Counted from the first letter of the stretch, positions 47,011 through 58,695 are shown. The stretch: DNA of 64,000 bases from Diabrotica undecimpunctata (GCF_040954645.1 NC_092810.1:68756660-68820659); one strand, 5' to 3'. Notes: generated from the sequence alone by a model not told the origin. Numbers and translations are program-made.

Positions 47011-50000
47011 TATAAAATGCCATATATTATACGGCCCATATTAAGGCCCATATTATGCTTCCCTTCCTTGCTTGGAAACTAATGACTGCAAGTGGATACA
47101 CTTTTTGTCGATCTATGGTATTGCAATGTCAATGATGTTGCAATAATGATGTTAACATGTTTTATTTAACTTTTTTTATTAGTAGCATTCTTTTGTCATT
47201 AATAAACTGACATTTTTGGCAAATTTATATTGCTCACAGATCATTACAAAAATAGAAAGTTACTTATTTTTAAATTGAAGTATACACATATAATGATCCT
47301 AGTATATGTACCATATTAAGTTTAGATAAAGAGAACTCAACGATTTACTATTAGCGAATAAACCACAATTTTACTTGAAAATATGGAAATTGTTCCAAGA
47401 TGGAAATCAAAACGTCAAATACAACATATTTCAATTAATTCGTTTGAATCGTCTTTATATCATCGCAATGTTGCCGTGAAAGTGCTATTTTCAGCTTTGG
47501 AAACATGAAAAAGTCGCATCGTGCTATGTATGTAGGTGTAGGGGCAGCACGAAGATACACACCGTCAAATTCGAAGAAAAAAATCAACATAGACGTAAGA
47601 CATCACCGATAATGATCTTTTTAAGCATTATTTTATCATAAACGATCATTTTTAAGTTGTTTAAAGCGGTTGCTAAGCAATTTTTTTTCTGCTGATTTTG
47701 AATAATTTTGGAATGGATTTGTCACATACAAGCCATTTTAAAATTTTCGAAGTGCGGCTCACCTTAATTTGAAACTTCGTGATGTTAATTACCTTTATAA
47801 ATATGTTTTTACTACTATTCCTTAAAACGTCTTCGACACTGCTTTCTTAACATATCCAAGAATTCTTCTCTTTCTCAAATTTTTATTCCTAGTCATATAT
47901 TGCATAATGAGCAATTATTCGTATCGGTTGATTTTCATTTCTACGATAAAAACGAAGCTATTAATGTAATTCTTCAACTCAGTTTTATATCCTTTCTTCG
48001 AAGATGTCTCCTATTGTTCTGGGCTTTCATTTATATCAAAATATTTTTCTCTCTTGGAGAATTATATTTGTACATTGCTTTCGGCATTTATTTATGTGAT
48101 CTGAAATTATTTCTTCCTGACATACATGTCTATTCTTCACTAGTCATCTTCCCCGCATATCTGCACTATTTTAGCCTTTGAGTGCCCCTAAGATCTGTCG
48201 GTTGGTCCGAATAGGTCTGGAATTTTTGGTGCGTGAGGGAAGAGATTTTGTATTTCGTAACGTATTTTGCGAGATTTTATAATTTGTATTTAGACCACAT
48301 CCAGTTTAGATTCGGACCCTTTTCTCTACGAATAAAATTATAAATATAAAAACGCAACATTATGTTCTGTATTTCTATGGTGATCCGGATCTTAGAATTT
48401 AGGGAATTTATCAAATTTAAGAAATTTGTAAGTTGACCTTCCTATGGCTCCAGATCGCAAAAGTGTCATCCACATTAGCCGCGAAAGCATATTTATACCA
48501 ATTACTATTATAATAATTATTAATAGTCTGTTTCACACTTTATTCGAAAAGTCTAATCAATTAACGCCGCCTATTCGTATAAAAAGTAGTTTCCATTATT
48601 GATAGATAGGTATACCTTTACATGTTTTCACTATTGATAGATGATAATAATAGATTTAGAAGCCATAAACAGATTAGAAAAGCAATAACAAACATAGTTG
48701 CAACTAGGAAAAAATCAGCAATAATCTCCGACTGTCATATGTCGGCAATAAAATTGCCATAGATAGTTGACTAAAACAATTAATGATTTGACATTAATAA
48801 TTAATTGACGACTCCTTTTAAGCAAGTGTCCTATTCAATTAATGCGTATGCATAAGGGTAATTATGTTTATAAAAATAATTATATAAAAATAAAAATATA
48901 TTAATCGCCAAAATATTTGTTTTTTTTTAGACAAATACAAACGCATGAACTGCTAGGACTAACTATTAGAGGGTACATAATATACAGATAATTAGATATA
49001 ATAATAATAATAATGTTTATTAATTTTTCATATACATTGTATAAGAAGAACAATAATTTAAGTATGTTATTTACACATCAAAAAATAAACATCTGGTACT
49101 ACCCGTTAAAACCAAAAATGGTCGAGCACGGGCGTCGTGTGTGCATTGTGTATTTGATACATTAACAATCCAATAATTACATATAAATATTTAAATAAAT
49201 CTAATTATACAATAATTCTGTATTTCAGTTATTTCAGTTTGTATAACGCATTTTTATGTTTTGATGACGAAAATTATACTTATTTTGATTTTATAACTTT
49301 CAGTAATCAAAAACTATTACTAAACAGTTTAGTTACTATTACTATGACTGAATTATTATTTGCTTAATCCATTAAATTTTGTATATAGCTGCGATCCAAA
49401 TTAAGAATATATTTTTTAAATATTGATTTTATCATTATTAGTGAGTTGAGAGTAATTAGGTATATTTTATATTTATCAGGTAAGGCATTAAATATTCTTG
49501 GAGCTTGATAAAGGAGGTATCTTTGACCTAATCTTTTTTTGCTAATACAATGCTAGATACTACTAGATGCTAGATACAATTTAATACCGTGAGAGACACT
49601 GAGAGATATAGATTAAATTTAAAATACAAAGATTATTTTACATGGGATTAAAAAACAATGAATTTAATAAAAATTAAATTTTCCATTTGTTTTCAAAAAT
49701 TCTAAAATAAAATTATGATTGATCTTAGTCATTATAATTGAGTTATTAGTGATTAGGTGTATACCTATTCTCTATGGTAAAGTAAACTCATGTTCTTCGA
49801 CAATGAGTCTCAAGTATTGTATTTGAAGTTTGTCAATAGTGGCCATATTAGTTACCTATTTATATAAAGGTTCCCGATTTAATCGCCTGGCTTCACAAAC
49901 TTTAAATTTTTTGTAATATACTGCTCAATGCTCCTATGGGACGGGCCCTGACATCTAGTTATATTTATAATAGTGTAACAATATTATAATTACTGATGAA

Positions 50001-50287
50001 AATATAATTTTGTAGAAATTGCGAATATGTAAAAATATTATATTCACTAGTTTTGGTTTATTAATAATTTATTCTCAATAATGATTTACGTTGTCTTTTG
50101 TTATTATTATAATAAAGGTGTTTGAATCTTGAGATTTTGTTTCGTCGTTGTGCAATTACTGATGTTTAACTTAACATGACATCTAATTAAAAAATGAATG
50201 TATAATCCGTTCCACCTCTGTATGCAAAGTGTAGGTAGGTATGCATTCGTATTATATTTTAATCTTATTAATTATTAATGGATACGA
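47011..50287. other. AT-rich interval, largely unassigned
   Basis: No host gene recognised. 47440-47790 is less A/T-monotonous, with GGGGCAGCACGAAG, and may be a decayed transposon, but no ends were found. 47900-48181 is open but low-complexity and hydrophobic. The only coding-like signal is the minus-strand fragment at 49400-49830. Confidence 0.35.
49400..49830 (-). pseudogene. Possible C-terminal end of a CR1/Jockey-type element
   Basis: The minus strand reads KKRLGQRYLLYQAPRIFNAL, then PDKYKI, resembling the closing '..GQRS..Y.AP.I.N.LP' block at the ORF2 end of several non-LTR clades. Upstream pieces VEEHEFTLP and IGIHLITNNS are compatible but not diagnostic. No catalytic block is present, so the call is weak. 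Confidence 0.3.
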
Positions 50288-50711
50288 TTGAACTCAGTCA
50301 TCCATTTACCACAATATAGAAGAAAGGTCCAAAAAATTTGTTTCAAAATATTATATTCATAACAACATGTTTAAAGCAATCGGCAATAAAACCTTATGAA
50401 TCAAAAATAGTAGGTACTTAGGATCGCGGCCTTAGCAATAAAGTACGAATTTTAAATATCATTAATATGGGATAAACAATAAAACATAGCCGTAATAAAT
50501 TGAACTCAGTCATCCATTTACCACAATATAGAAGAAAGGTCCAAAAAATTTGTTTCAAAATATTATATTCATAACAACATGTTTAAAGCAATCGGCAATA
50601 AAACCTTATGAATCAAAAATAGTAGGCACTTAGGATCGCGGCCTTAGCAATAAAGTACGAATTTTAAATATCATTAATATGGGATAAACAATAAAACATA
50701 GCCGTAATACT
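50288..50711. repeat. Two-copy tandem duplication, period 212 bp, nearly identical
   Basis: TTGAACTCAGTCATCCATTT starts at 50288 and again at 50500. The two 212-bp copies differ by about one base (GTAGGTACTTA against GTAGGCACTTA). Non-coding. The near identity implies a very recent event, a satellite seed or an assembly artefact. Confidence 0.9.
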
Positions 50712-51574
50712 ATGCGTCTATATTCTTTGGTAATACTATAAAACAAAAACGAAGTTAGATCTACTACCCTGTCTATTTACATTCCCTCTTTCCATTATCC
50801 TTTAGAGTGGCAATGAATCTCTTATAACCGAAATTTTAGCAATCAAATGAAATTTCTATCTATAAGTACCTTCATTTTAGCAATATGTAATAATATTAAA
50901 TATTCTGAAAAATTAAATATATACATTCCGGGAGAGGACAAAATTAGGCATAACTAAAACCCGCTAACCGACTGGCTTGGATTTGTATTCAGTGCAAAAA
51001 AAGCGATACAATTTATAGGTTAACTCACCAGCATAGATGTTCGTTAAGTCCTTTGTGGAACCCAAATTAACAGAAACACAGAAAATTATAATCTAACAAC
51101 TATTAAACGTGTTTCACATAATACTAAAACAGTATTTACTCTATCACTGTGACTTTCATTTCACTGTAACGATCACAAATACCGTACGATCTGACTGAAC
51201 GAAACGACCTGCTGCATAATGTGGTCTTCGCGACAATACATCAACATTGAGGCAGGGCCGCACTTAAGCCAAATGTCTATGCCAATATTTCATTAAAAAA
51301 ATAATCGAACTTCGCACAAGATTTTAAACAAGTCAATTTGTATTGATTGTTTATTTTAGTTCTTTTTGTGATCCAATTAAAAACTTTAATATACTCCGTT
51401 CACTGATCCCAGTCCCAACTGTTAGTAAATTTTGTAATTAATCTTTTCGTACGTTGGACAATTTTTGACTTCGACTGGAAATTATTGGAAGTTACTAGAT
51501 AATTTACCCAATATTAATTGTGCCTTAAAGTAAACAATGATTGATATGCATTTTATCAACAAAATAAAATTGTA
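50712..51574. other. AT-rich interval without recognised features
   Basis: No coding motif or clear repeat. CAGGGCCGCACTTAAG near 51252 resembles some transposon tips, but no inverted partner was found. Confidence 0.35.
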
Positions 51575-52102
51575 TCAATTAAAACAAAGGTTTTGTTTTT
51601 GAATTTTTAGTCACTTATAAATTAGTATTTGCAAATACATAGTTTTATTCAAAACTAATCAATGTACATTCCCATTACTCATGATTATTCTCCCTTTTTT
51701 AATTAAATAAGTCTGCAACTCAAGTCTTCATAAGTTGTGGTAGGAATTTTTGTATTGTATGTTTCCGACAATGATTTTATCAAAATATTCCCAAGTTGAG
51801 TGAACCAACTATAAAAAAACGCCGGTCTGTTTTGTGAAAGTAATATCAAATATAGTCCATTCGTTCCACTTGCGAATATTTTGACAGATTCATTGTCGGA
51901 AACATACAACAAAAAAATTCCTACCTCTCACTATTAAGAGCCCAAATAAACTTACTAATGCAGATTTCTTCCATTGAAAAAAGAAAAATAATTATGAATA
52001 ATGGGAATGTGTATTAAATAATATTCTTTAAAACTTTCTATTTGTAAATATTAATCTATAAACGAATATAAAATTTCAAAAATATATTTTTGTTTTAATT
52101 GA
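51575..52102. repeat. ~530 bp fold-back repeat
   Basis: Outer arms: ATCAATTAAAACAAA near 51576 against TTTTGTTTTAATTGAT near 52090. Middle arms: ACATTCCCATTACTCAT (51665) against ATGAATAATGGGAATGT (51993). Inner arms: GTATGTTTCCGACAATGA (51757) against TCATTGTCGGAAACATAC (51891). Centre near 51.84 kb. It ends 13 bp before the long-TIR element. The ORF at 51703-51912 is arm sequence. Confidence 0.75.
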
Positions 52103-52945
52103 TGTATCTATTATACAGATTGAACGAATTTAAAACGAAACATACAATTTAATATATGTCTGTTTGAACTGCATTTGAAATAGTGGACCAATATAAAACT
52201 TGGACAAAAATAAATCCATACCCAGTGATAGACATTGTATAAAATATCGTTCAACTATCTGTCTCCTTTAAAGGAAAGAGGAGCTTGCCTAATAGTCGGA
52301 GAGAGAGAGCCGAAATTTTGGAATGATCAGTAATATGACATTTCTCTATTGGAATATATTCATTGTAACTGGGTTAAGACTTTGCCTTACAGGCGGACGC
52401 CCCTCGTGGTACAGGGGGTGGCTATACAGGGATGAAGTTGTAATTTTTTTCGGAAAAATTAACGATCGATAATATGGCTGAAAATTTGCCCAGAGTAAGA
52501 TCTTGGTATACCTAGACGAAATCCCAAAGGGCGGACGCGAGAGTGGATACATAAGGGGTGGCGGACAGGGGTGAAATTGCAATTTTTTGGGGGAAAATTA
52601 ACGATAAGTAATATGTCCGCCATTTTCATGGCTCATTATTTAGCCCCTAAAAACTCTAAATCCAAAAGAGCGGACAGCTGGGTTGGTACATAGAGCCATA
52701 AAACGGGGTCAAATGTACCACTTGCCTGCGCATTTTAGGTCTCGGTAACAATTTTCAAACTAATTTTATTATGATGTTTTTATACCGATTGATTTGAAAA
52801 TTTGTATGCTCACTTCTGTTACTATTCTGAAAAGCGTCAAGTAGAGTTTTCCTCAAAATTTTCCAAAAAAATTTCCGTAAATGAAAATTTTCGTAATTTT
52901 TTGAGGTAAAATCTAATTTGTAGAATCCTTTCGATTTTCTGTCAG

Positions 52946-53598
52946 TTATACCATGATTTTTTTCCAAAAATTTTCAAACGATTTTTCCGATAAGAAAAAA
53001 AAATTTAGAAAAACTTTAAAAATTTCGTCATTTTTCTCACTCTCATTGATGTCATCACATTCATCATCTTCGTCACTTTCACTTTCAATAATATCACATT
53101 CATTATCTGCTTCATTTTCAATCACTACTTCTCGAACTGATTCTGGCATCTGAGGTCCACTAAACCATTTGAATTTATATGTTTCATCTTCAAACTCCCA
53201 ACCATGTTCTTCAACAATCAATTCTGTTGGTACTTTTTTATGAGCATTTGTCCAAATATTTGAAATATAATGGGCTCGCAGTAGATGTTGGTGTAATTCA
53301 TCTTGACATGGTGGTAAGCTTGAAGCATCGAAATTTTTTAGTTTTTTTTTAAAGGCTCGTTTACATCATGCAACTTATACTGCCGGTTAAATAGTGAAAA
53401 TCTGACATCGTTTACTTTTCTTTTTGGAATTGTTCTCGTCAGTCCTGTTCCATATAAGTGACATATGAAAGTTTCTAAGGTTTCAAAAACTTCATTACAA
53501 TCGAAGTCAGTTTCACCAAGTTGGATAAAAGCATCTTGATACTTATTACATTTAGCGCATGCGTCTAGAATTACTGATCTAAATGGAACGCGCATCAT
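52946..53598 (-). CDS. Unknown element protein, two ORFs overlapping at a -1 frameshift heptamer
   Basis: ORF a (53598 to 53338) reads DACAKCNKYQDAFIQLGETD, FETLETFICHLYGTGLTRTI and NDVRFSLFNRQYKLHDVNEP, ending TTA AAA AAA AAC TAA. ORF b continues in the -1 frame as LKNFDASSLPPCQDELHQHL, LRAHYISNIWTNAHKKV, EEHGWEFEDETYKFKWFSGP, then an acidic stretch ESESDEDDECDD. The zero-frame heptamer A AAA AAC spans 53347-53341 with the stop next to it. The pattern FIC.LYG ... LF ... LPPC...L..H..RA.YI...W ... HGW ... W resembles the C-terminal region of repeated proteins I recall from many metazoan genomes, function unknown. No catalytic domain is visible. The ATG at 53598 follows a hairpin (53593-53630), so the start is uncertain. 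It could also be a 3' exon or a decayed gene with an A-run indel. Confidence 0.55.
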
Positions 53599-53630
53599 TA
53601 TTATTTTAATATTTTAAAATAATAATGATG
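53593..53630. repeat. 16-bp-stem hairpin at the start of the element ORF
   Basis: CATCATTATTATTTTA and its exact complement TAAAATAATAATGATG flank a 6-nt loop ATATTT. The ORF's ATG ATG lies inside one arm. Confidence 0.8.
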
Positions 53631-55046
53631 CAAAATTAATGTCCAAACAGAATTTGTAAAATTATAATTAACTAATGAAAAAAAAAATTCAATAAATTTA
53701 AAAGTTAAAAAAAATATTGAAAATATCTACAAAGTAAATTTCAAAACTTAAAAAATTGATAATTCCACTATTAAATTGATTTTTATTAATAATTATTTGT
53801 AAAGTGTTAAAGGAATTCTACAAATTGAATTTTACCTATTGATAAATAGAAATAATATATTTTGTATTTGATTATTAATATAATAATAAATCAAATTTTT
53901 CTTATATCTGAACAACCATTATTTATGCAATATAAATTTAAAAACCTTTTTATTGTAATAAAAAATAAGTAAAATTACTATTTGTTATACTAAAAATATT
54001 TAATAGTTAACATTATAAAATTACTTTAATTTAATAAAATATCAAATATCAAACATTTATTCAATTAAAAATTAATTCGTAAAATATTTAAGAAAAAAAT
54101 GTGATTTGTAAAGTAAATATGACTTTAGTTTGAAAAAAAAACATACAGAAAATCGAAAGGATTCTACAAATTAGATTTTACCTTTAAAAATTACGAAAAT
54201 ATTCATTTACGGAAATTTTTTTGGAAAATTTTGAGGAAAACTCTACTTGACGCTTCTCAGAATAGTAACAGAAGTGAGCATACAAATTTTCAAATCAATC
54301 GGTATAAAAATATCATAATAAAATCAGTTTGAAAATTGTTACCGAGACCTAAAATGCGCAGGCAAGTGGTAGATTTGACCCCGTTTTATGGCTCTATGTA
54401 CCAACCCAGCTGTCCGCCCTTTTGGATTTAGAGTTTTTAGGGGCTAAATAATGAGCCATGAAAATGGCGGACATATTACTTATCGTTAATTTTTCCCCAA
54501 AAAATTGCAACTTCACCCCTGTCCGTCACCCCTTATGTATCCACTCTCGCGTCCGCCCTTTGGGATTTCGTCTAGTTATACCAAGATCTTACTCTGGGCA
54601 AATTTTCAGCCATATTCTCGATCGTTAATTTTTCCGAAAAAAATTACAACTTCATCCCTGTATAGCCACCCCCTGTACCACGAGGGGCGTCCGCCTGTAA
54701 GGCAAAGTCTTAACCCAGTTACAATGAATATATTCCAATAGAGAAATGTCATATTACTGATCAGTTCAAAATTTCGGCTCTATCTCTTGGACTATAAGGA
54801 AGCGATAAGTGGTTTGACAGCATAATAACTGCTTGTGTAGTCTAGTTTTTTCAGTGATTCTAGGCAACCTATTTGGGTGGAGTTTTGACTTGTTCTTGAA
54901 TGAATTCAGAATCCAGCAGCCCGCTGAAGTATTGGATTTTTATAATATAATTATTTGACAACCTTTTGTTGGTCAACCACCTAGAGCGGAGTTGAGCCGA
55001 AATACATTGATTTCGTATGTTCCGTTTTAAATTCGTTCAATCTGTA

Positions 55047-55629
55047 TATCTATTTTTTATAATAAACTGTATGTGAATATTTTTTTGTTGAAATATTGGC
55101 TATGAGCACGTATACTTAGTTATATAGTAATGTCCAGCCACTAACAGTAGGTCAAAATTTAACCAACGTGGAAAAAAAGAATTGCTAATTTTTCTAGACA
55201 GTTGCGACTGACATCAGCGAACCGAGTATAGACGATTCTCCGGACTGTCATAAAATATCAATACCGGATCTTTGGTATCAACTTCAGAAATAAGGAATTC
55301 TACCTAGTAGAAAATTCACCCAGTTTTTTTTTTCAATTTTAGATATTCTCTATATTTAGTTTTAGGTATAAATTTTTCAGACCAACCTTTTCCATTCTGG
55401 TATTTCAGATAAAAGTTTACAACTTGTGTCCCTAAGTCGGCTGATTTGAGTATAATTTATCAAATCATACAGTGAACTAAAAAGCCCTGTTGGTATGTAT
55501 TATTAAAGGAATTTATGATGATTAAAGATGTTGCATGCTGCGATAATTTGTATGTTCGAGAATTTAAAAAAGTGTTTAGCTCCTTCTTAATTGCCGCAGA
55601 AAATATGAATTTCCAATAAAGGAAAAGAA
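55047..55629. other. AT-rich interval without recognised features
   Basis: Nothing with coding or repeat signature could be supported. Confidence 0.4.
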
Positions 55630-56330
55630 AACCACAGAAATGATATTGATCTCGAAGAGAAGAGTTAAAAATGGAAGTAATGGTGTTATCGTGGAGAAGT
55701 ACCCGTTTAATATCCTAGTACGAGTAAATAACTCCACAAAGGTCGAAATGAAAAGAAAAATACTATTAGCAAGCATTTGTTACTGTGAATTAAGCAAACA
55801 TCTAATGAACAGAAACTTAATCTAAAAAGCAAAACTAAAATATGTGACTGGGATCTGACCAGTGACGGCACAAATGGCGCAGGCTATTTTTTAAACAGAT
55901 GGGAATCATCTACTCATCTTCCAACAAAATATCTGAGAAGAATAATGACACAATCTGCGAAAACGGTATCTGGAGGTGATATAACTACTAGTTTGAAATA
56001 TAAAGAAGTAGCATATAGCAAAGGTGTAATATGTTTAATAAAAGTCGGTAGGCGAAAGCTAAATAAACAGGACATCTGTCAATTGCGAATAAAAACTATC
56101 ATCTCAAACGAACCCTGTTATCGCTGCTTGTTGGAAATCTAAGTAAGGGCTGGCTAATATTTGGGGTGAATGGATGGAGTAAAAAAAGGTGCGCGTGGTA
56201 AATTGACAATAGAAACGATTGGCGAAACAGGTCAAGACTCAACTAGAATTATAGTATTAGCGATGATGATGAATACTTGTGCTTCACTGCCTGTTAGCAC
56301 TCAATAAAGAAAACTTAAAAATCGTTGACG
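55630..56330 (+). pseudogene. RTE-like RT thumb and C-terminal fragment, decayed
   Basis: Reads MILISKRRVKNG, then KVEMKRKILLASICYCELSK and HLMNRNLI, matching 'KTK.M......' and 'EI.RRI..AN.C..GL.K.L..K.LS' of RTE-like tails, then debris ending near GATGATGATGAATA, a 3' end common in these elements. The catalytic palm is missing. Stops are frequent after 55826. Confidence 0.55.
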
Positions 56331-57059
56331 TGATTTTATAGAAAATTAACTAAAAACCTCATGATAAGACGATGTGAGGATTTCAAAACTAATTAACTAA
56401 ACAAATTTGCAAATTCTTCATGTTTTGTGTAAAAATGTTTTCAAGTGTTTTGAAAAAAACTTCGGAATTTTAAATTATGATTTTTCTAGCAGATCGACAT
56501 ATCAAATTAGATTTAACGAACAATGTAAATGTAAAGTAATAATAAAGTCTTACCTAAAGATTGTGTATCTCTTGTAAATCAAAATATACCTCTTAGTTAG
56601 AGTGGAATGGTGGTTAAGCATCCACTCTTATTGAATCTAACCTAACCTAACTTTCTTTCTATCCATGTTCCATCAGAACCGTTTTACCTCATATTCGTAA
56701 AATGACGGTAAATATCTTTAAAACAAAGATGGTTATAAAGAAAATGAATACTTAAATATCATTTAAACAAGTTATGACAACGTTATGCGACATTGTAAAA
56801 GATCCAAACTATAAACTAACAAACTACAATAACAATGCATAAGATTTAGATTTATGTATTTAAATCATGAATTGTCCTCATGAATCCTCAAGTTGTTCAA
56901 GTATTCCAATACATGTTCTTATGTATGTATGTTCTTACATAATTGGCTATATCTGCTGGTTCTTTTACTTCCGCTTCTTCTCAGCGGCTACAGTCTTCTG
57001 GACAAGTACTTCTAGTAAAAGTATCGGTAATGTAATGTTGAGTACTCCTACGATGCTTT
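56331..57059. other. AT-rich interval with a short telomere-like run
   Basis: Contains CTAACCTAACCTAAC at about 56637, two to three units of CCTAA, too short to call telomeric. The open frame 56867-57061 has no motif. Confidence 0.4.
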
Positions 57060-57500
57060 GATTCCTGCGGTGGCCCAATTCTTCACATCTCCAGCATTTC
57101 AGTTCAGTTAGCGACCGTTACGGTTTTCTTTAGTTTGTTAACTTTGGCTAAAAGATTACCAAATTTATCACAGTCATTGGTAGTTTGATTCTGACGAACC
57201 CTAACAAAACTTCTAGAAGCGTTTTTGGCAGCTTCTAGTGGACAAGCCAATATAATTTTAGTAGAGGTGGAATGAGGAGTGAATTGAGGAACATTTGCAT
57301 GGTTCGTCGCTACAGATAATTTTTTAATTCGTGTATATCCATGCGCAATTATATAATGTTCTCATCCATAGCATTTTGCATCTATTTACTTAGCTGTGCA
57401 GCGTTCGAATTAATGTCATCTTGCGTATTCGCTCGTAATGCAGCCTTTGTGTCACTTAACTATTTAAGAATAAGAGCCTGATTTTGTTTTAGTTTTTATT
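57060..57500 (-). pseudogene. Retrotransposon ORF1/Gag-like fragment with decayed zinc knuckle
   Basis: Minus-strand reading: MEKNEIKTKTKSGSYS near 57515-57470, KLSVATNHANVPQFTP, ACPLEAAKNASRSFVRVRQN, NDCDKFGNLLAKVNKLKKTV, then in a shifted frame ELKCWRCEELGHRRNQS. The last piece is a CX2CX4HX4C knuckle whose final Cys is Ser. This is the layout of R1/Jockey-type ORF1 C-termini. Five or more stops and frame shifts. It lies about 190 bp left of the DIRS-type element and is antisense to it, so it belongs to another element. Confidence 0.55.
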
Positions 57501-57704
57501 TCATTTTTTTCCATTTATGTGAAAATTAATTTTGTTTTCGAAAGTGTTTGAAAAAGTGGTAGCAGTGGCGAATCCATGTATGCTGAATGGTAGCAGTGCA
57601 AAAGTTAATGCTAAAGTAAGATTAAAATTCGTTTTTTAGAGCAGATCCAAAGAAGGGAGTTTAGCTAGCGAATTAACAAGAGAAATTAAAAGAAATTATA
57701 CTTC

Positions 57705-57825
57705 GCTTCATTCCATCAGTCTAGAACACAAATGGCATCACTGCTTTGCTAGTGAAGTACACACCAGTCGAAAGTAAATAAACCAAATCTTCATCCGGTC
57801 ACCCCCGGTCTGGCCTCATTCTTGC
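57705..57825. repeat. Left inverted terminal repeat of the DIRS-type element
   Basis: 121 bp from GCTTCATTCCATCAGTCTAG to CTGGCCTCATTCTTGC. The exact-length inverse is at 62980-63100, with no mismatch noticed. Outside it the left end has 12 further bp (AAATTATACTTC). Confidence 0.93.
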
Positions 57826-57882
57826 TTTTAGTGTCGTACGCATAAGTCGCTATAAAGTGTTTTTTGTGTTAGTGCTTAATAA

Positions 57883-57974
57883 TGCCGGAAAGAAAACATA
57901 AATATATTAGAAATTGTAAGACAGCTACGAGACCTTCAAAATGCTGTCACAGAATTATCAGCTAACAACTCCTC
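57883..57974 (+). pseudogene. Gag-like first exon candidate of the DIRS-type element
   Basis: ATGCCGGAAAGAAAACAT opens here. A second frame gives NILEIVRQLRDLQNAVTELS, then ANNSS, with heptad-like leucine spacing of a coiled coil, immediately followed by the donor-like GTAAGTAA at 57975. The two frames need a single-base correction to join. No zinc knuckle is seen. Its place between left repeat and RT is where Gag belongs in DIRS elements, so the call is positional. Confidence 0.4.
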
Positions 57975-58138
57975 ATGTAAGTAATTTAATCAATTTTGTT
58001 ACGGTTATTGGGAATTTTCCAACGCAAATATGACATTACTCATCACTCAGTTAAAATAGAATTCTTGCCTATGCATGCATGGCATCGAACCGGCTGTTGC
58101 TGATGGTGTCTTTGTTTGTTTGTTTACAAAATTATAAG

Positions 58139-58695
58139 GTTAACATTGCACTTTAGATATTTTATGAGATAACTACGTAACGGCGTGTAGGGATTTACCT
58201 TTTTTAAAGGCCCTACCACACAATATTTTGCCGTATTTTCAATAAGTAAAATACACAGACTTAATTAAAAAATTGTGTGCAAGGATTTACCTCATAGAGG
58301 CCTTGTATCACAAAATTGATAGATGTTTACGTAAAGATGAACACATATCGAATATCGATGGTATAATGAAAACAGTTACGTAATCGTGTGTAAGGATTTA
58401 CCTTTTATAGGCCTTACAACACATTTTATTTTAACAAACAAATACAAAAATAAATTTTGCAGATTAGAACCTAACGATTTACATTAGAATGTTTTGTGCA
58501 AGGATTGATCTTTTCATAGACCTTTTCAACACGAATGTAATGGTAAAAATCTGTGTTTAATAAAATCTGTGTTATGCTTGTGATATATATCGTAGATATA
58601 GCATTCGAATTTTTATTTATTTTAATTTTTTACATAACAGTGTGTAAGGGTTTACCTTATTTATAGGCCTTACAACACATTATTTTCTTTTAGCA
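58139..58695 (+). repeat. Hairpin-array block, copy 1 (DIRS-type leader)
   Basis: Five clear hairpins and a degenerate sixth just beyond. Spans from GTG to CAC are 58185-58221, 58277-58311, 58388-58422, 58496-58532, 58642-58678; the decayed one is about 58750-58782. Each has GTG, a 5-bp stem, AUUUA, an inner stem CCU…AGG, the matching 5-bp arm, three unpaired bases and CAC. Main-stem sequences vary together: UAGGG/CCCUA, CAAGG/CCUUG, UAAGG/CCUUA. Inner stems also covary: CCUC/GAGG, CCUUU/AAAGG, UCU/AGA. Spacing is 90-150 bp. Confidence 0.85.

Larger units (their letters stand above)
52116..55044. mobile_element. 2.93 kb TA-flanked DNA transposon with very long inverted arms
   Basis: Tips CAGATTGAACGAATTTAAAA (52116) and its complement ending 55044 are flanked by TA at 52114-52115 and 55045-55046. 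Next come diverged subterminal stretches, then near-identical arms of about 650 bp, 52294-52942 and 54144-54797. Both arms contain the same 78-codon ORF by virtue of identity, not selection. The ~1.2 kb core encodes a minus-strand protein remnant (52946-53598). The superfamily is not identified. TA targets fit Tc1/mariner and relatives. Confidence 0.85.

Noticed and set aside
47900..48181. 93-codon open frame rich in hydrophobic residues
   Set aside because: Composition matches A/T-rich random sequence, with no motif, no codon signal and no neighbouring exons.
52346..54741. Pair of 78-codon ORFs, one in each inverted arm, with almost the same protein
   Set aside because: The arms are near-identical, so any ORF in one appears in the other. 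No codon-level constraint or motif is visible.
56637..56651. CTAACCTAACCTAAC as insect telomere (TTAGG) repeat
   Set aside because: Only two to three units in ordinary sequence; chance or a simple repeat is enough.
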